Under the pieces are notes generated by a model, which was not told the origin of the DNA, ran no database searches, and was given only the letters and a program-made list of their open reading frames with translations. A DNA stretch of 64,000 nt from Perca fluviatilis (taxonomy: Eukaryota; Chordata; Actinopteri; Perciformes; Percidae), in contig NC_053128.1 of NCBI RefSeq assembly GCF_010015445.1, positions 4,971,346-5,035,345 of the forward strand. The letters are read 5' to 3'. A program made the translations under genes and the position numbers. Positions within the stretch are counted from its first letter, which is position 1, and every line of letters starts with the position of its first letter. Positions 31,309 through 42,656 of this stretch are shown one piece after another.

Positions 31309-31557
31309 TTAGAGGAAGTAGGGAGTGGTTGTTCGGGGTGGTATGACGCGCTCAGAGTCAGGGACAGCACGGAAAAGCTTGGGTTCTCGTCTGTTGACAT
31401 CCTTGAACACCATGATAGACGCAATGTTTCCGCAGCGGTAGCAGTAGTTGGGCGCCGACCACACTGTCACCAGCTTTTCGTCAAACATGAACTTGTAGCC
31501 TTCATGAACAAGCTGATGTGCACGGCAGATGAGCTTCAGACTGTTGATGTGCACAAA
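31309..31557 (-). CDS. ppp6c: ppp6c exon 7 (last coding exon)
   Basis: Starts [15 protein letters not shown] after acceptor ttttag, includes [11 protein letters not shown], the PPP C-terminal substrate-loop region, and ends TPYFL-stop. It covers 82 codons plus the stop. Confidence 0.98.
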   Translation of the reverse strand, partial: FVHINSLKLICRAHQLVHEGYKFMFDEKLVTVWSAPNYCYRCGNIASIMVFKDVNRREPKLFRAVPDSERVIPPRTTTPYFL

Positions 31558-34500
31558 CTAAAACAGAAAAATGAGCATGACTTTAATCAACTGGTGTTAC
31601 AGGTGTTTCAATTTTCCATTGATTAGTTTAAAATTTTGTTGACACAACATACCTCATTAGTAACCTTGGAGCCGAACAGCCAGCCTGCACCTCGTGGACT
31701 GATAGCCCAGGTGTCCACATCCTCCGGATCTGACCACACAAGATCACAGAAGGCCCCCTTGTGGGGAATCTCCTGGTTGCGTTCAATGGTGCGGATCTGG
31801 TCCAACGTCTTAATGTCAGGTGAAAGACCACCATGTACACACAGGACCTGCTCATCTATCAACTTGGATTAGAGATTAAAAGATTTCATTAGAAAATCAG
31901 GCAGTTCTGAAAATATAACAATATAATAAATACGACCAGTCATATTTTTGATCAGGTTTGGAATTGTCTGTAAAAACCCGACCTCCACACTATACTAGAG
32001 AAGTATAAAAGGTGACAAGGCATGAAACCAAAATCAGGTAGGGGGTTCTAGGGAAAACTTCCTTAAATAGATTTTTGTGATTTTTATATGGAAATTAAGC
32101 CTTTTAGAGCGCTTTGATATTAATATACAACTTATTTGATTCCCTTTATAAATCACAATCGACTCTAAATGTGGCGCATCTTTGGCGGTTTTATGTCACG
32201 CCCATATTTGCCCTTAAATAGTCAGTGAAAAGCCCCAAATTAATATTCATCCATACTGATATCATGCACACAGAGGAAAACAAAGCACTTTCACTCAATG
32301 TGAAGTTGTAGTTGTTCTTCTTAGAGAGGTGGAAAAGAGGAAAATATGTTTGGAGGGCACAGTGCAGGCATTATTAATGGCAAAAAAGCTGTAGAGTGAC
32401 AACATGTTGCAGACAGTTAATGCCACAGCCTCAGAGGTCGGACCATGGCCCAAATAAAAAATAAATGGTCTGATATTAAAGTTGATGCAAAAAAATGCCT
32501 AGCGCTAACCCAAGAAAGTGTTTATGCCACGGGACACTTGAGCTGACCCCTCTGTTAACGCTTGGCTCAAAACAGCACAGAGATTCAACAGGACAGTTCG
32601 AGGAAGTCGAAAGAGGCTCTGAGGCCACTCTTCCTCGACTCTGCCAGCATGTCTTCTTGCTGTCAGTCTCCATTTGCCACATCTTCCAACATTGCAACGC
32701 CAGCCATTGTGTGTCATTGTCAATTTTAAAGGTCCGATGACATGGTGCTCTTTGGATGCTTTTATATAGACCTTACTGGTCCCCTAATACTGTATCTGAA
32801 GTCTCTTTCCCGAAATTCAGCCTTGGTGCAGAATTACAGCCACTAGAGCCAGTCCCACAATGAGCTTTCCTCAGAACATGCCATTTCTGTGTCTGTAGCT
32901 ATTGAGGAGGAGAGAGGGAGGGGCAAGGTGGAGGGTGGGGGTGTGGCCTTGACCAACTGCCACTTTTCTCATTTGAAAGCCATGATGTCTCTCTCTCATG
33001 GGTTGGCCAAATTCTCTGGGCGGGCAAAGTAGAGAAAGGGGAGGTAACCTCGCTAGCAACATTCCAGAACAGCTCATCTGAGCTTTCATTTTCTAAAAGG
33101 CAGAGCAGGATACCCAGGGCTTGGTTTACACCTATCGCCATTTCAAGCCAATTGGGGACCATAGGCAGGCTGGGGGAACTCATATTAATGTTAAAAAACC
33201 TCATAAAGTGAAATTTTCATGCCATGAGACCTTTAACATGCTTTTTATGTATTTAACAAAAGTATTTAACGGTTTGCCTTAACAAAATTTTGGCTAACAA
33301 CATTAGGAACAAACACTTCTTTATTGTGAAATCTTTATTTAAAGAATAGGTTTTCTAATTCTAAACAAAATAATGCAGCTTTGTTATTTTTATATAAAAA
33401 TGGCCACATTATGGACTAGAGACATAAACAAAGTGACAGTTACAGTAACCTATAAATTGTCAGTTCATAATGGAAATATTAGTTTTTTCACTTGAAATGA
33501 ATATACAGCCTTTAAAAACTAATACATTGAAATTGGATTTCTTATTAAAAAGGAAATGTTCCACTGTGTTATTAAAATAATAAAACACTGTACACCGTTT
33601 TCAAAACCACACTGCTTTGTTAATTCTATTCTATGTTCCTCTGCACAAAAAAATACAGTTGTACAGAGTTTGTGTTGCTGAAATGGTGGATATTCTAACT
33701 TTACTTTAATCATAAACTGAAATCCAGCATCCTCCACGACTGCATATTTTTTGCTATAAACCCTGCCAATTCTTTAGTTATGGATTGGGTTGCCTTTTCT
33801 GAATCTGCATCTATATATTTCTCAGTCCAGTCAGTAATGCCACCCCGAATAAACACTTAAGAAGAAGCCCCCACCCTTGCCTATACCCCGCTGTGCACAC
33901 ACATTATACATCCATGCCCGAGACTCATTGCCAACATTTTTTGTATTAACGTTAACTTAAGTCACAGTATCCACTGCAGTAATCCACTTGTCAAGACAGT
34001 TTGTTGTCGTGAAAAACAATGTATACCTTAATGTATGTCATGATAATGTTTTATTTAAGGTTAAAGGGACGCTATGCCAATTGCTAACCTGTGCTTGTGT
34101 GGGTTAATAGATGAACGTGTTTGGCTTCTCTCCATTAAACTTAATGTTAACGTGATCTTACATGACAAACTACATAATCTTCTTACAGTACAATCAGTGT
34201 GCTCCAAATGCACCTTTTTTTCCATTTATTTAGCTAAATAGTATTTACCTTAATTTTCATTTCAAATCAGACCTTCGTAACAGGTTGCAAGGAGAGCACC
34301 TGGCTGCCTACATGAAGGTTTCCATCAATGGGTCGACCCCTGAGGAATTTACCTACAAGAGGGCATTAGAACTTTCTCTTTTAGTGTGCAAAGTTTGTCA
34401 ATAAGGATATAGATAAAATATATTGTTATTGTCCACCAGGACAAACACAAAGCAAGCGTCTTAAGAAAATCAAAGGGTTGATATTAAAAGGGTGATAAAA

Positions 34501-35358
34501 TACAGGTAAAGAATGCAAAGCATTCTTTGCTGTGATTTTATTAGGCTAATGACTTTAAAAAAAATAAAAAATATCAGTCAGTGACTAGTGACATGTGGAG
34601 GAAGGTGCTCTGGTCAGACGAGACCAAAATTGAAGTTTTTGGCCTAAAACGCTACGTGTGGCAGAAAACACTGCACATCACCCAGAACACACCATCCCCA
34701 CCGTGAAACATGGTGGTGGCAGCATCATGCTGTGGGGATGCTTTTGTTCAGCAGGGACAGGGAAACTGGTCAGAGTTGATGGGAAGATGGATAGAGCCGA
34801 ATACAGGGCTCTCTTAGAAGAAAACCTGTTAGAGTATGCAAAAGACTTGAGATGGGCGGAGGTTCACCTTCCAGCAGGACAACGACCCTAAACATACAGC
34901 CAGAGCTACAATGGAATGGTTTAGATCAAAGCATATTCATGTGTTAGAATGGCCCAGTCCAGACCTAAATCCAATTGAGAATCTCTGGCAAGACTTGAAA
35001 CTTGCTGTTCACAGACGCTTTCCATCCAATTTGACTGAGCTTGTGCTATTTTGCAAACAAGAATGGACAAACATTTCAGTCTCTAGATGTGCAAAGCTGG
35101 TAGAGACATACCCCAAAAGACTTGCAGCTGTAATTGTTGCGAAAGGTGGTTCTACAAAGTATTGACTCAGGGGGGGCTGAATACTTTTGCACTCCACACT
35201 TTTCAGTTTTTTTATTTGTAAAACAAATTGAAAATCATGTATCATTTTCCTTCCACTTCACAATTATGTGCCACTTAGTGTTGGTCTATCACATAAAATC
35301 CCAATGAAATACATTTACATTTGTGGTTGTAACGTGACAAAATGTGGAAAAGTTCAAG

Positions 35359-35406
<48 letters not shown>

Positions 35407-38400
35407 GGGTATTACTACACTAATACACTAAGTATTACATTTCAATAATAATTAATAAATAGCCAGTTTTTCAAAAAAGAAATTATAAAAAAATGGTTCC
35501 ACTTCGCCTGACAACTCTTCTCCAAAACAAACAGCTCTGTGATAATAGCTCAGCCCACAGATTCACTCACTCAAAGATTTTGATATTGTACTGGAGTGAA
35601 TTGAAACGAGTGGGCCTCTGGAAGGTAATTCTATTTTTAAGTACAGCACCATTTGCATGAATTAGGAAATGGTTGTTGGTTAACCCTTGTGTTGACTGTT
35701 TGTGTTTTCAATTTTTGCTTTATAGCAGAAAATATGGGACGTAGAAATAAGCGCTGAAAATGTGTAGAAGAAAAATTTAACAATTTAAAACATTGGAAAA
35801 AGCAAAAACAAACTGAAAAAAGGTTGATGGGAAGACAACACAAGGGTTAAGCACATAGGATTTACTGGGCTGGTTGTGCAAAACCACTAGTGTGGTCTTT
35901 TAAGTTGCTTTGGGAGAGGATTGATCCATGTTTACACATCCTACCTATGATGAAAGGTTTACAGCACAAAATGCAAATGTTATTGTGAAACCAATGTGAA
36001 AAACCATGAATGAACTTACAGCGGCCACAGTCAGCATGTCAAACACTTTTGTGCAATACCGCCAGGCATTTGCGTTTCCATATTTTGTTTGGCATTCATC
36101 TAAAAATAAGCAGAACATTCATGACAACAGGGTTTGATGAGCTTGTGAAACAGAAAATATTTATAAATGGCAACATTGAAGCATGTCTACCTACCATAAA
36201 AGCCGTACACTTGTGTTATTTGTCTGCTTTCGTGATTTCCACGTAGAAGTGTGATACGATCCGGCCACTTTGCTTTTAAAGCTAGCAGATGTGTAAACGT
36301 CTCCAAGCTATAATATCCTCTGTCTACAAAGTCTCCCTAGAGGAGGGGAAAAAAAAGGTACGTCAGGTATGTCGCTCAGTTATGGTATCAGCTTTTTGAT
36401 ATCAAAGAGAGAAGGTTGACTAGAGGGACAATTACTTGGGATAAACAAATCAATGGATCTTGATTTAAAAACAAAAAAAACAAAAAAAAAACTGCACACA
36501 TATAGAAACATAAAACTATAGTTGGTGAGTATTTACAAACCAGCTGACTGTAAGTGTCGATTCCCTTTGAAACAGCAACAACCAATGGGGAAGCTCCAAC
36601 TCGACCTAGGTCATCACTCACTTTTAAGGGTGCCCCTTAGTCAACTAACCGGTCGTTTTGGTCCTAGTTGACTAAGTTTGCTGTAGTAGGTTAGTCATTT
36701 TTTATACTTTTTTCATGCTGAATGACTTGTTTCCAAGAAATGTACGAGCACATAGGGTAAACGCAAGTTAGTCGACGAAGAATTTCTTTAAATCAAGGAC
36801 AGCCCTACTCACTTCGACCAATGGTGTCACTTACTCTGCGACAGAGTGACAGACGTTCGTGTTTATAGGGCTGGCCCTCCTGTTGGGTCCAGCCAAAAAG
36901 TTTACAAAATTGGTCTCTAAATATTTGTGCGTGTACACAGAAAAAATATTTTGAGCTCTGTTAGTTAATTAAAAAAAAAAAGATAAAAAAACTTACCATG
37001 AAAATATAATTTGTGTCTGGAACTTGGCCTCCAGTTCTGAAGAGCTCGCAAAGATCATAAAACTAGACAGGAACATTAAAGAGAACATTTAATCTTAAAT
37101 TCATTAAAAAAAAGGAAAGAAAACAGACAATGACAGAATACCACAGTATTAGCAATATAATAGTTAATTTAGCATTTTACATGGACTGGTATCCATGTGT
37201 CTACATGACATAAGGCCATTACAAACCGTAGGCATGACGAATAAGCGACGCGAATATGCGAAATAATCAGCTGCAAATATTACACATCAAAACTATTCAC
37301 AATGCCAGCGAATTTACGACAGTTTTCAATAAAAGTTTCGGATCTTCACGCCAGCTCATCTACCATGTAGTGAACGCTGCTGAAGAGAGAAAAAGTGATG
37401 GGAGATGCAGTGTGAGCAGACGAGAGAGATCGGAAGGGGATAGTTAACTTTTGGCAGGGAAGATACAGTAGCTAGAGTCTGCAGTTCAGTGTTTCCTCTA
37501 TGTTGATAGCATAGTGGCGGCCGCCACGGTAAAATTTCCAGTGCAACGGTATCAGAAATAGGGCAGCCGCACAACAGGGTTTTCGCTATGTACACCATGC
37601 ACCACTGCTCCTTTAGTTTATAAAAAAGTCAAAGTCGTAAAGCCGTCTGCTCAACTGAACTCAAGCGAACTGTCATCCGCTCTCTCTCCCCCTAGGGTGA
37701 GCAGAGCAACTGGAACAGTGACAGGACATCATCACTCGCAAAGTCACGGCAACCAAATAAACAGGGCGAGTACTACTTTACTCAATCTTAAGTGACAAAC
37801 AGCGACGAAAGCCGCAACATGAAATCCGCACTCACGCGGGTCCCATGAAATAGGACAGCTACAGTTTATTGGAAAATAGCATCGGGGACAGTGAATTTGA
37901 TGAATTTACTGTTTCAGACCCCAGTTGGTACAAGAAGCTAACGTTAGCGAACGCTGCGGTGACGGTGCCTCTGACTCCCCGCTGCAGGAGAACGCTGCAT
38001 TCCTCCAACACACTGTATTAACGTTACTGTTTTAAGACAGTTGTCCAGGTTAGTGGGGTGCATACCACATAAAAAAACGTAGTAATGTTCATTCAGCGTT
38101 TGTTTTGTTGTTAAACTGTGTGTAAAATGAGCGGAGATGTTAAATCGCCCTACGGTACCGTCTATTTGCTGGAATGTTTCAAGGTAACGGTCAGTAGCTA
38201 ACATTAGCAGATAAGCCCGTATGATGAGCCTCATAGGTAAACAACACAACGTGATTGGTTGATGTCTTTATTTGCATTGCCAAAGCTCAGAAAAATGGGA
38301 CATTGCTTAAAAAAAAATTACGTTGCTTTATCGCTGCGTAATAGTGTGAAATACTCGTGACAAACACAACAGTTCGAAAACATATATTGACGTGCGAATT

Positions 38401-39840
38401 AGTCGCACGAAAAAAACAGCCCGGGTGTGTAAAGGCCTTTATAGCATAAAATGTTTGGTAAGGCCAATTGCTAGTAACATATTTGCTTAGGCTGACTGAA
38501 AGTAGGACTGGGCCACTTATCAATAATTATGCTATGAAATTGATTTGTGCATGCCATTTATAACACATACACTGTTTAAAGCAGCCACTAATTTAATACG
38601 TATACATATTTTCATATTATTTTAAATTTTTTCGATCAGTAAATTCAGTCTTTGGGCAGGATTTTCAGTCATTTTTGAGTTAGGTTAATTTATCATCCTT
38701 GGAGGTGTTAGAACAAGAAATTAGTTAAACCAACCTGACCATGAATATCTCCACAAACAGTAACTGGAGTAGAGACTGGCTGAACATTTGATTCTTCCAG
38801 CAGTAAATCACAAACATAATCACACAATCTCTGAAAAAAGCAAAACATGACAGTGGTTAGGCTAGTAGTCAAAGCCATGCTGTTCTAATCTAATTTAGCT
38901 TTCCAATGTTGAAACAGACTTGGGCAATCCAGGTGACAGACAGAACAGGTTTCAGGAAAGCTGGTCAGACAATCAGAATTAGATTTCCAAGTTAAGCTTA
39001 GAAAAACATGTCCACCTGAATTCAAAATGCTACAAAGATCATTGACCTAATTTTACTTATACAGTTCTTAACAGGGCTAAGTTACCTCAAGACCAACACC
39101 CACCCACACAGTCCTGTGAATGTCTCAAGAGTGGGTTAAGGGCTAAACAGGGTAAAAACAGGGAGGTATGCCGACAATACAATATGTAGAGGTTGTGAAC
39201 TAGCTAGTTTACACTAAGGCTTTACTTCCTCATAAAGAATATTATAAATATGAAGCCAGTAAAATGGTGCTGCAATTAGGATTGGTTGTTTTTGACAAAT
39301 GAAAGTATAACAGAAAATCAATATATATCATTGGTAGACTCTAAGTATATATGGTGGGTAACGAACAATTCACCTAGCTAGCTACCGATATAACGTTAGA
39401 CTGCTGATGAAATTCGATAACGATACTGTTTGGTTTGCGCTGCCGTGGTTTCCATGTTTCGCACCAGTTGTACATTTAACCGTTAACGTTAGCTAGCTAG
39501 TAAGGTAAGATAGCATTAAGAATCAACAGCTAAAGCTTCCTCTTTTATTTTCCTGTCATGATTTGAATACACGAGTTTTGTTAGCCGACGATCGCAATTA
39601 TCGGTAACAATGGTAAAATGTGCATACAAATAACAATAATCCTTGCTAACTCCCGAGTAACAATTAGCAGTTACGTGACACTCGTTTTACGTTAGCTAGT
39701 CACTCCGTTTGCTTCCATGAATAGTAAAATCTCAGCATACGTTAATTTCAGCTACTTAAACTCACCTTTAGATCATTTTCCGGCAGGTATTTGCAGTGTC
39801 TCGCTATTTCAACGTACTTATCAAGGTCTAAAGGAGCCAT
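31309..39840 (-). CDS. ppp6c: ppp6c, serine/threonine protein phosphatase 6 catalytic subunit (complete)
   Basis: Seven minus-strand exons with GT/AG borders join to exactly 305 codons, the length of human PPP6C. The protein starts [20 protein letters not shown] and ends TPYFL. PPP-family metal and catalytic motifs are intact: GDIHGQ (end of exon 2), GDFVDRGYY (exon 4), LRGNHESRQ (exon 4), CVHGG (exon 6) and CRAHQ (exon 7). The family removes phosphates from Ser/Thr and acts with SAPS and ankyrin-repeat subunits in cell cycle, DNA repair and NF-kB control (known). Only a few changes from human are seen, such as ARHCK for ARLCK, TFTHLL for TFTYLL and DVNRREP for DVNTREP. Introns carry a Tc1 fragment and MITEs, all outside splice sites. 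Confidence 0.98.
31653..31862 (-). CDS. ppp6c: ppp6c exon 6
   Basis: Seventy codons from [15 protein letters not shown] to [10 protein letters not shown], with acceptor ccaag and donor gtatgt. Intron 6 is only 95 bases. Confidence 0.98.
32726..33236. mobile_element. TTAA-bounded MITE in ppp6c intron 5
   Basis: Inverted ends TTAAAGGTCCGATGACATG (32726) and CATGCCATGAGACCTTTAA (to 33236) match at about 17 of 19 positions, and TTAA stands at both borders as in piggyBac-like insertions. It has no coding capacity. Related sequence is at 29535-30391. Confidence 0.75.
34590..35360 (+). mobile_element. Tc1-like element, 3' part, in ppp6c intron 5
   Basis: Antisense to ppp6c. It covers the C-terminal two thirds of a Tc1 transposase and the following terminal-repeat sequence (GTGGTTGTAACGTGACAAAA, 35321), which breaks off at a GT/AT microsatellite. 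The 5' end is missing. Confidence 0.85.
34596..35165 (+). pseudogene. Tc1 transposase, N-terminally truncated and frameshifted
   Basis: Tc1 transposases cut and paste DNA at TA sites with a DD34E catalytic core. Here [16 protein letters not shown] gives the first Asp, [18 protein letters not shown] follows, then [11 protein letters not shown] (second Asp) and [13 protein letters not shown], which carries the Glu. The DNA-binding N-terminus is absent, there is a frame change near 34660, and a frameshift near 34870 breaks the [11 protein letters not shown] segment. A typical Tc1 transposase has about 340 residues; only about 190 can be read. Confidence 0.88.
35360..35407. repeat. (GT)n(AT)n microsatellite
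   Basis: A GT run followed by an AT run at the broken right end of the Tc1 fragment. Confidence 0.95.
36020..36099 (-). CDS. ppp6c: ppp6c exon 5
   Basis: Completes the Asp codon begun in exon 4 and encodes [20 protein letters not shown] to TVAA. Donor gtaagt. Confidence 0.98.
36195..36336 (-). CDS. ppp6c: ppp6c exon 4
   Basis: Begins [15 protein letters not shown] and contains [12 protein letters not shown]; ends one base into an Asp codon (VYGFY-G). Donor gtaggt. Confidence 0.98.
36617..36815. mobile_element. Short hAT MITE (36625-36807) in ppp6c intron 3
   Basis: Ends TAAGGGTGCCCCTTAGT (36625) and AAGGACAGCCCTA (to 36807) look like decayed hAT ends. Flanks CTCACTTT and CTCACTTC (36617-36624, 36808-36815) match at 7 of 8 bases. 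GTCGACTA/TAGTTGACTAA motifs are repeated inside. Confidence 0.65.
36997..37062 (-). CDS. ppp6c: ppp6c exon 3
   Basis: Twenty-two codons, [18 protein letters not shown] to YIFM, with donor gtaagt. Confidence 0.98.
37063..38734 (-). other. ppp6c intron 2, repeat fragments only
   Basis: CAGTGTTTCCTCTATGTTG near 37489 looks like a hAT end without a visible partner. No open frame of note. Confidence 0.35.
38735..38830 (-). CDS. ppp6c: ppp6c exon 2
   Basis: Thirty-two codons from [16 protein letters not shown] to VCGDIHGQ, which carries the first metal-binding motif. Acceptor tttcag, donor gttggt. Confidence 0.98.
39766..39840 (-). CDS. ppp6c: ppp6c exon 1 (start codon)
   Basis: Twenty-five codons from the ATG at 39840 to ENDLK, donor gtgagt. 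The start agrees with the human protein. Confidence 0.98.
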
Positions 39841-39960
39841 TATCAAAACGCTAAAACCAGAAGATTGCTAAACTAGTTAGCTAGCCAGCTAGCAAGTTCC
39901 TTCCTTCCTTTTTTTTTCTTCTTCCTCTTCTATTCTTCTTCTTTAACGACGACTTGCAAC
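39841..39960 (-). promoter_or_regulatory. ppp6c: ppp6c 5' UTR and promoter area
   Basis: A pyrimidine-rich run on the plus strand (39897-39945, A/G-rich on the sense strand) lies just upstream of the start codon. No TATA box is evident; the transcription start cannot be placed. Confidence 0.4.
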
Positions 39961-40230
39961 CACTCCGAGCATTATCGCCACCTACTGTATCATTTTAGCA
40001 TTTTCCTTACATTCTTGTTATTACCGTAGTTCAGTTTGGGATCAAATAAGGGTCATTAATAATTTGAGCTTGTAAAAAGGTTTTGTAGCTGCAGAATTAT
40101 TTTGTGCATGTGTAAAAATTTTTTATTAAATTAAAATTCATGGAGTAATATTTTCAACAGTGAGGTTTCACAAAGTCTGAGCAACAATTTCCTATGTGCC
40201 TGTGCGACCCTGAAGTTACAAACACAAGGT

Positions 40231-41095
40231 GTGTGTTTTTTTTGTTTTTTATTATTGATGCAAAGTTCAAACACAAAAATACAAACAAATACAATACATT
40301 AAATCAAACAATCAAATATGTCTTACATTGCCAGAAGCTCAAATTAAATTCAGTTCTTCCAGTATATTGGAGCTTTTAATTGCTTATTTATTTATTTTTA
40401 AGTGTTCTATTGAAGTGTTTCAGTTCAACAGTAAAGCAGTGGAAGCAGAGTTTCGATCCAATCCATTTTGATTTGTGAATGTGGAACTTTCTGAGTATGA
40501 TGAAGAGATGCATAATATAGTTAAAATTGTCCGGACCATGAAGTACAAAATATAACATGACATCAAATACATTCATTGAAATACTCTTACCTATTTTTCT
40601 GTTACTAAAATGTCCCAACTCTTTCCAGAATACAATTGTGTGTTTACAGTGATAAAATAGAGGAAATATATATATTTTTACAAATTACAAAAATCACAGT
40701 TATATTCAAATGTTCATTTAAAATCTTTCCAACATCTTTTTGGCAGCGTAAATTCTACGCAAAATCTTATTAGTAATACAATATTTGTCAAGAATAGTAT
40801 ATGCCTTTTTCCACTGTAAATCGCTCACAATAGAAGACCAAAAGAATTTTGCTGTAGAAAGTATGGTCCAATTATAGTCCAAAACATTTCTTATATGTTT
40901 GTTACTGCAAGACTTACTCACAATATCAATTCCTTATAAAAAATCTTTAAAAACGATGTTTTCTTCTGTGGAATTCACATTTCTTGTGAGAGGACTTGCT
41001 GAAATAGCATCAAATGGCATATTCTTTAGGTGTGATTGCAATCTTTACATTTTAAGGAATTCTGAATATGACAGTAACATTCCATGCTTATTTAA
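40231..41095 (-). pseudogene. L1-like LINE, 3' end of ORF2 and tail
   Basis: On the minus strand, shifting frames give the C-terminal part of an L1-type ORF2. ENIVFKDFL and GIDIVSKSCSNKHIRNV (about 40900-40960) come first, then KFFWSSIVSDLQWKKAYTIL (40800-40840). HLFYHC- and FWKELGH-like segments and KFHIHKSKWIGSKLCF (to about 40450) follow. A tail with ATAATAAAAAACAAAAAAAA ends at about 40236. Several stops and frameshifts are present; RT and endonuclease are missing (5'-truncated). It lies just upstream of ppp6c and is a different copy from the one at 12750. Confidence 0.75.
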
Positions 41096-41117
41096 AGCAA
41101 CACTAGAGAACTTTTTG

Positions 41118-41794
41118 TACCGTAAAACTTCAAATAATAGCCCGGGCTTCTATTTACCCAAATCGCCGAAATGCACCGGCTTGTATTTGAGACAGGCGTC
41201 TATAACAGACAGGCCATTAATTGACATGCTTTGCCCGCATGCTGTGGATCCACTCACACACGCTCACCTCCAGCTCTTCACTGACCTTCTTCCTCCCTCC
41301 ACCTCGCAGTCTGGCCCTTTTGTCGTCTTCCTCGGACAGACGTTGCAGTTCTGCTTTATGTTTACGCCATTCTCGCACTCTCTTAGGATCAATCGAGAAA
41401 CGTCTTGCCGCTGCTTCTCCCGAATTTTGTTTGGCAAATTTGACAACTGTCAGCTTAAATGTCAAATCATATTTTTTTCTTTTTGTCTCCATGGTGGTAT
41501 TGAGAGAATTAAGAAAAACTGAAGACTTAAAGAAAGTTTGTTAACCTATTTGTTATGTTGCCATGGTGATGAATCGTTTAAGAACGGTTGCGTCTGTCAC
41601 GTGAAATCAAATCAAAACATAGAACAAACGATCTGACGGTATCAAATACAACCCGACACGAAAAAAAAAAAAAAAAACAGACCAGGCCTCTATTTGAGAC
41701 CGGCCTTTATTTACCCAAATCTGTTGTCACACCAGCCGTTTAAAAGAGACAGGCGTCTATTTGGGACTCGGCTATTATTTGAAGTTTTACGGTA
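41118..41794 (-). mobile_element. Non-autonomous pogo/Tigger-like element, TA duplicated
   Basis: Inverted ends TACCGTAAAACTTCAAATAA (41118) and TTATTTGAAGTTTTACGGTA (to 41794) are perfect over 20 bases and start and end with TA, the target of pogo/Tc1-type elements. Subterminal GGCGTCTATTTG-like motifs recur on both sides. The only gene is a transposase DNA-binding domain. Confidence 0.88.
41217..41492 (-). CDS. Pogo-type transposase DNA-binding domain (stand-alone)
   Basis: An intact 91-residue frame opens METKRKKYDLTFKLTVVKFA and continues with AAARRFSIDPKRVREWRKHK, a psq/Brinker-type helix-turn-helix seen at the N-terminus of pogo-like transposases, where it binds the terminal repeats. 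The following acidic/basic helix and GRKKVSEELEVSVCEW, the start of the CENP-B-like second HTH, are present. The DDE domain is entirely missing; the frame ends at 41217. It is bounded by the element's own ends, so it belongs to this MITE. Such a protein could in principle bind the element's ends; expression is unknown. Confidence 0.7.
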   Translation of the reverse strand: METKRKKYDLTFKLTVVKFAKQNSGEAAARRFSIDPKRVREWRKHKAELQRLSEEDDKRARLRGGGRKKVSEELEVSVCEWIHSMRAKHVN

Positions 41795-42656
41795 ACTTAA
41801 AATAATGTTTCCAAAATCGTTTCAGTGGTTCATCAACTTGTAACAGGGTGAACGGCACTTCTGCATTCGCTTTGCGGCTCTCTACCAGCTATAATTGCAC
41901 TATGCAAGTTTGCCAGATTGGCTAGCGGATCTGTAGTTCGAATGAGACATAAGATTTCCTAATAGTAAGGCTGAGCAATTTTATCGATTCTGTGATATAA
42001 ATCGATATATTTTATATAAATATATAAATATATTTTCCCCAAGAAAGTATCGATTTTTAAGCCGCGAGTATCGATACATAAGTCCCATTCAAATCGCCCG
42101 TGTTTACCCCCGTTCACGTTGCATGAAGAGCGATTTGGTCAGCCAGCCGCTAGTGTCGCTGTAGAGCAGCCAACGTCAACTGGCGGCCCGCCGCCAAAGC
42201 TTTTAGTCTGGCCCGCAGAATAATCATGAATTCACAAAATGTAAAGAGGAAAAAATGCGTTCTGTTATTTATCATTTCCAGTGTTGTAATGTAACGGAGT
42301 ACAAATACTTCGTTACTGTACTTAAGTAGAAATTTCACGTATCTGTACTTTACTTCGCTATTTAAATTTATGTCAACTTTCACTTTTACTCCACTACATT
42401 TCCTAGATAAAATGTATACTTTTACTCCGTTATATTTCCACTAAGCATCTTCGTTACTCGTTACTAAAAAATAAAATTAGAAGAAATGTGTGCAACTGCA
42501 ATAAGGGACGTTTGGCGAATCACTGCTCCTAGATTGCATTACGCACGCTCCGCACACCGCGCGCTCTATTTCAGCGCTTGTTTGTTGCAAACCGCCATGG
42601 AAGCATGAGCACCTACTGGAGCACCTACTGGAGGACCTCCCGTTATCGTAGACCAC

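Larger units (their letters stand above)
41096..41965. mobile_element. MITE (split) hosting pogo and hAT insertions
   Basis: GCAACACTAGAGAACTTTTT (41096) and, after the pogo element, CTTAAAATAATGTTTCCAAA (41796) to ATAAGATTTCCTAATAG form one dispersed teleost repeat cut in two. The left end resembles the ends of the foldback MITE at 5306. Its sequence is cut again by the hAT element at 41966 and resumes near 45232. Confidence 0.6.

Noticed and set aside
33519..33737. Minus-strand open frame in ppp6c intron 5
   Set aside because: It has no recognisable domain, no splice fit with ppp6c and only AT-rich composition.
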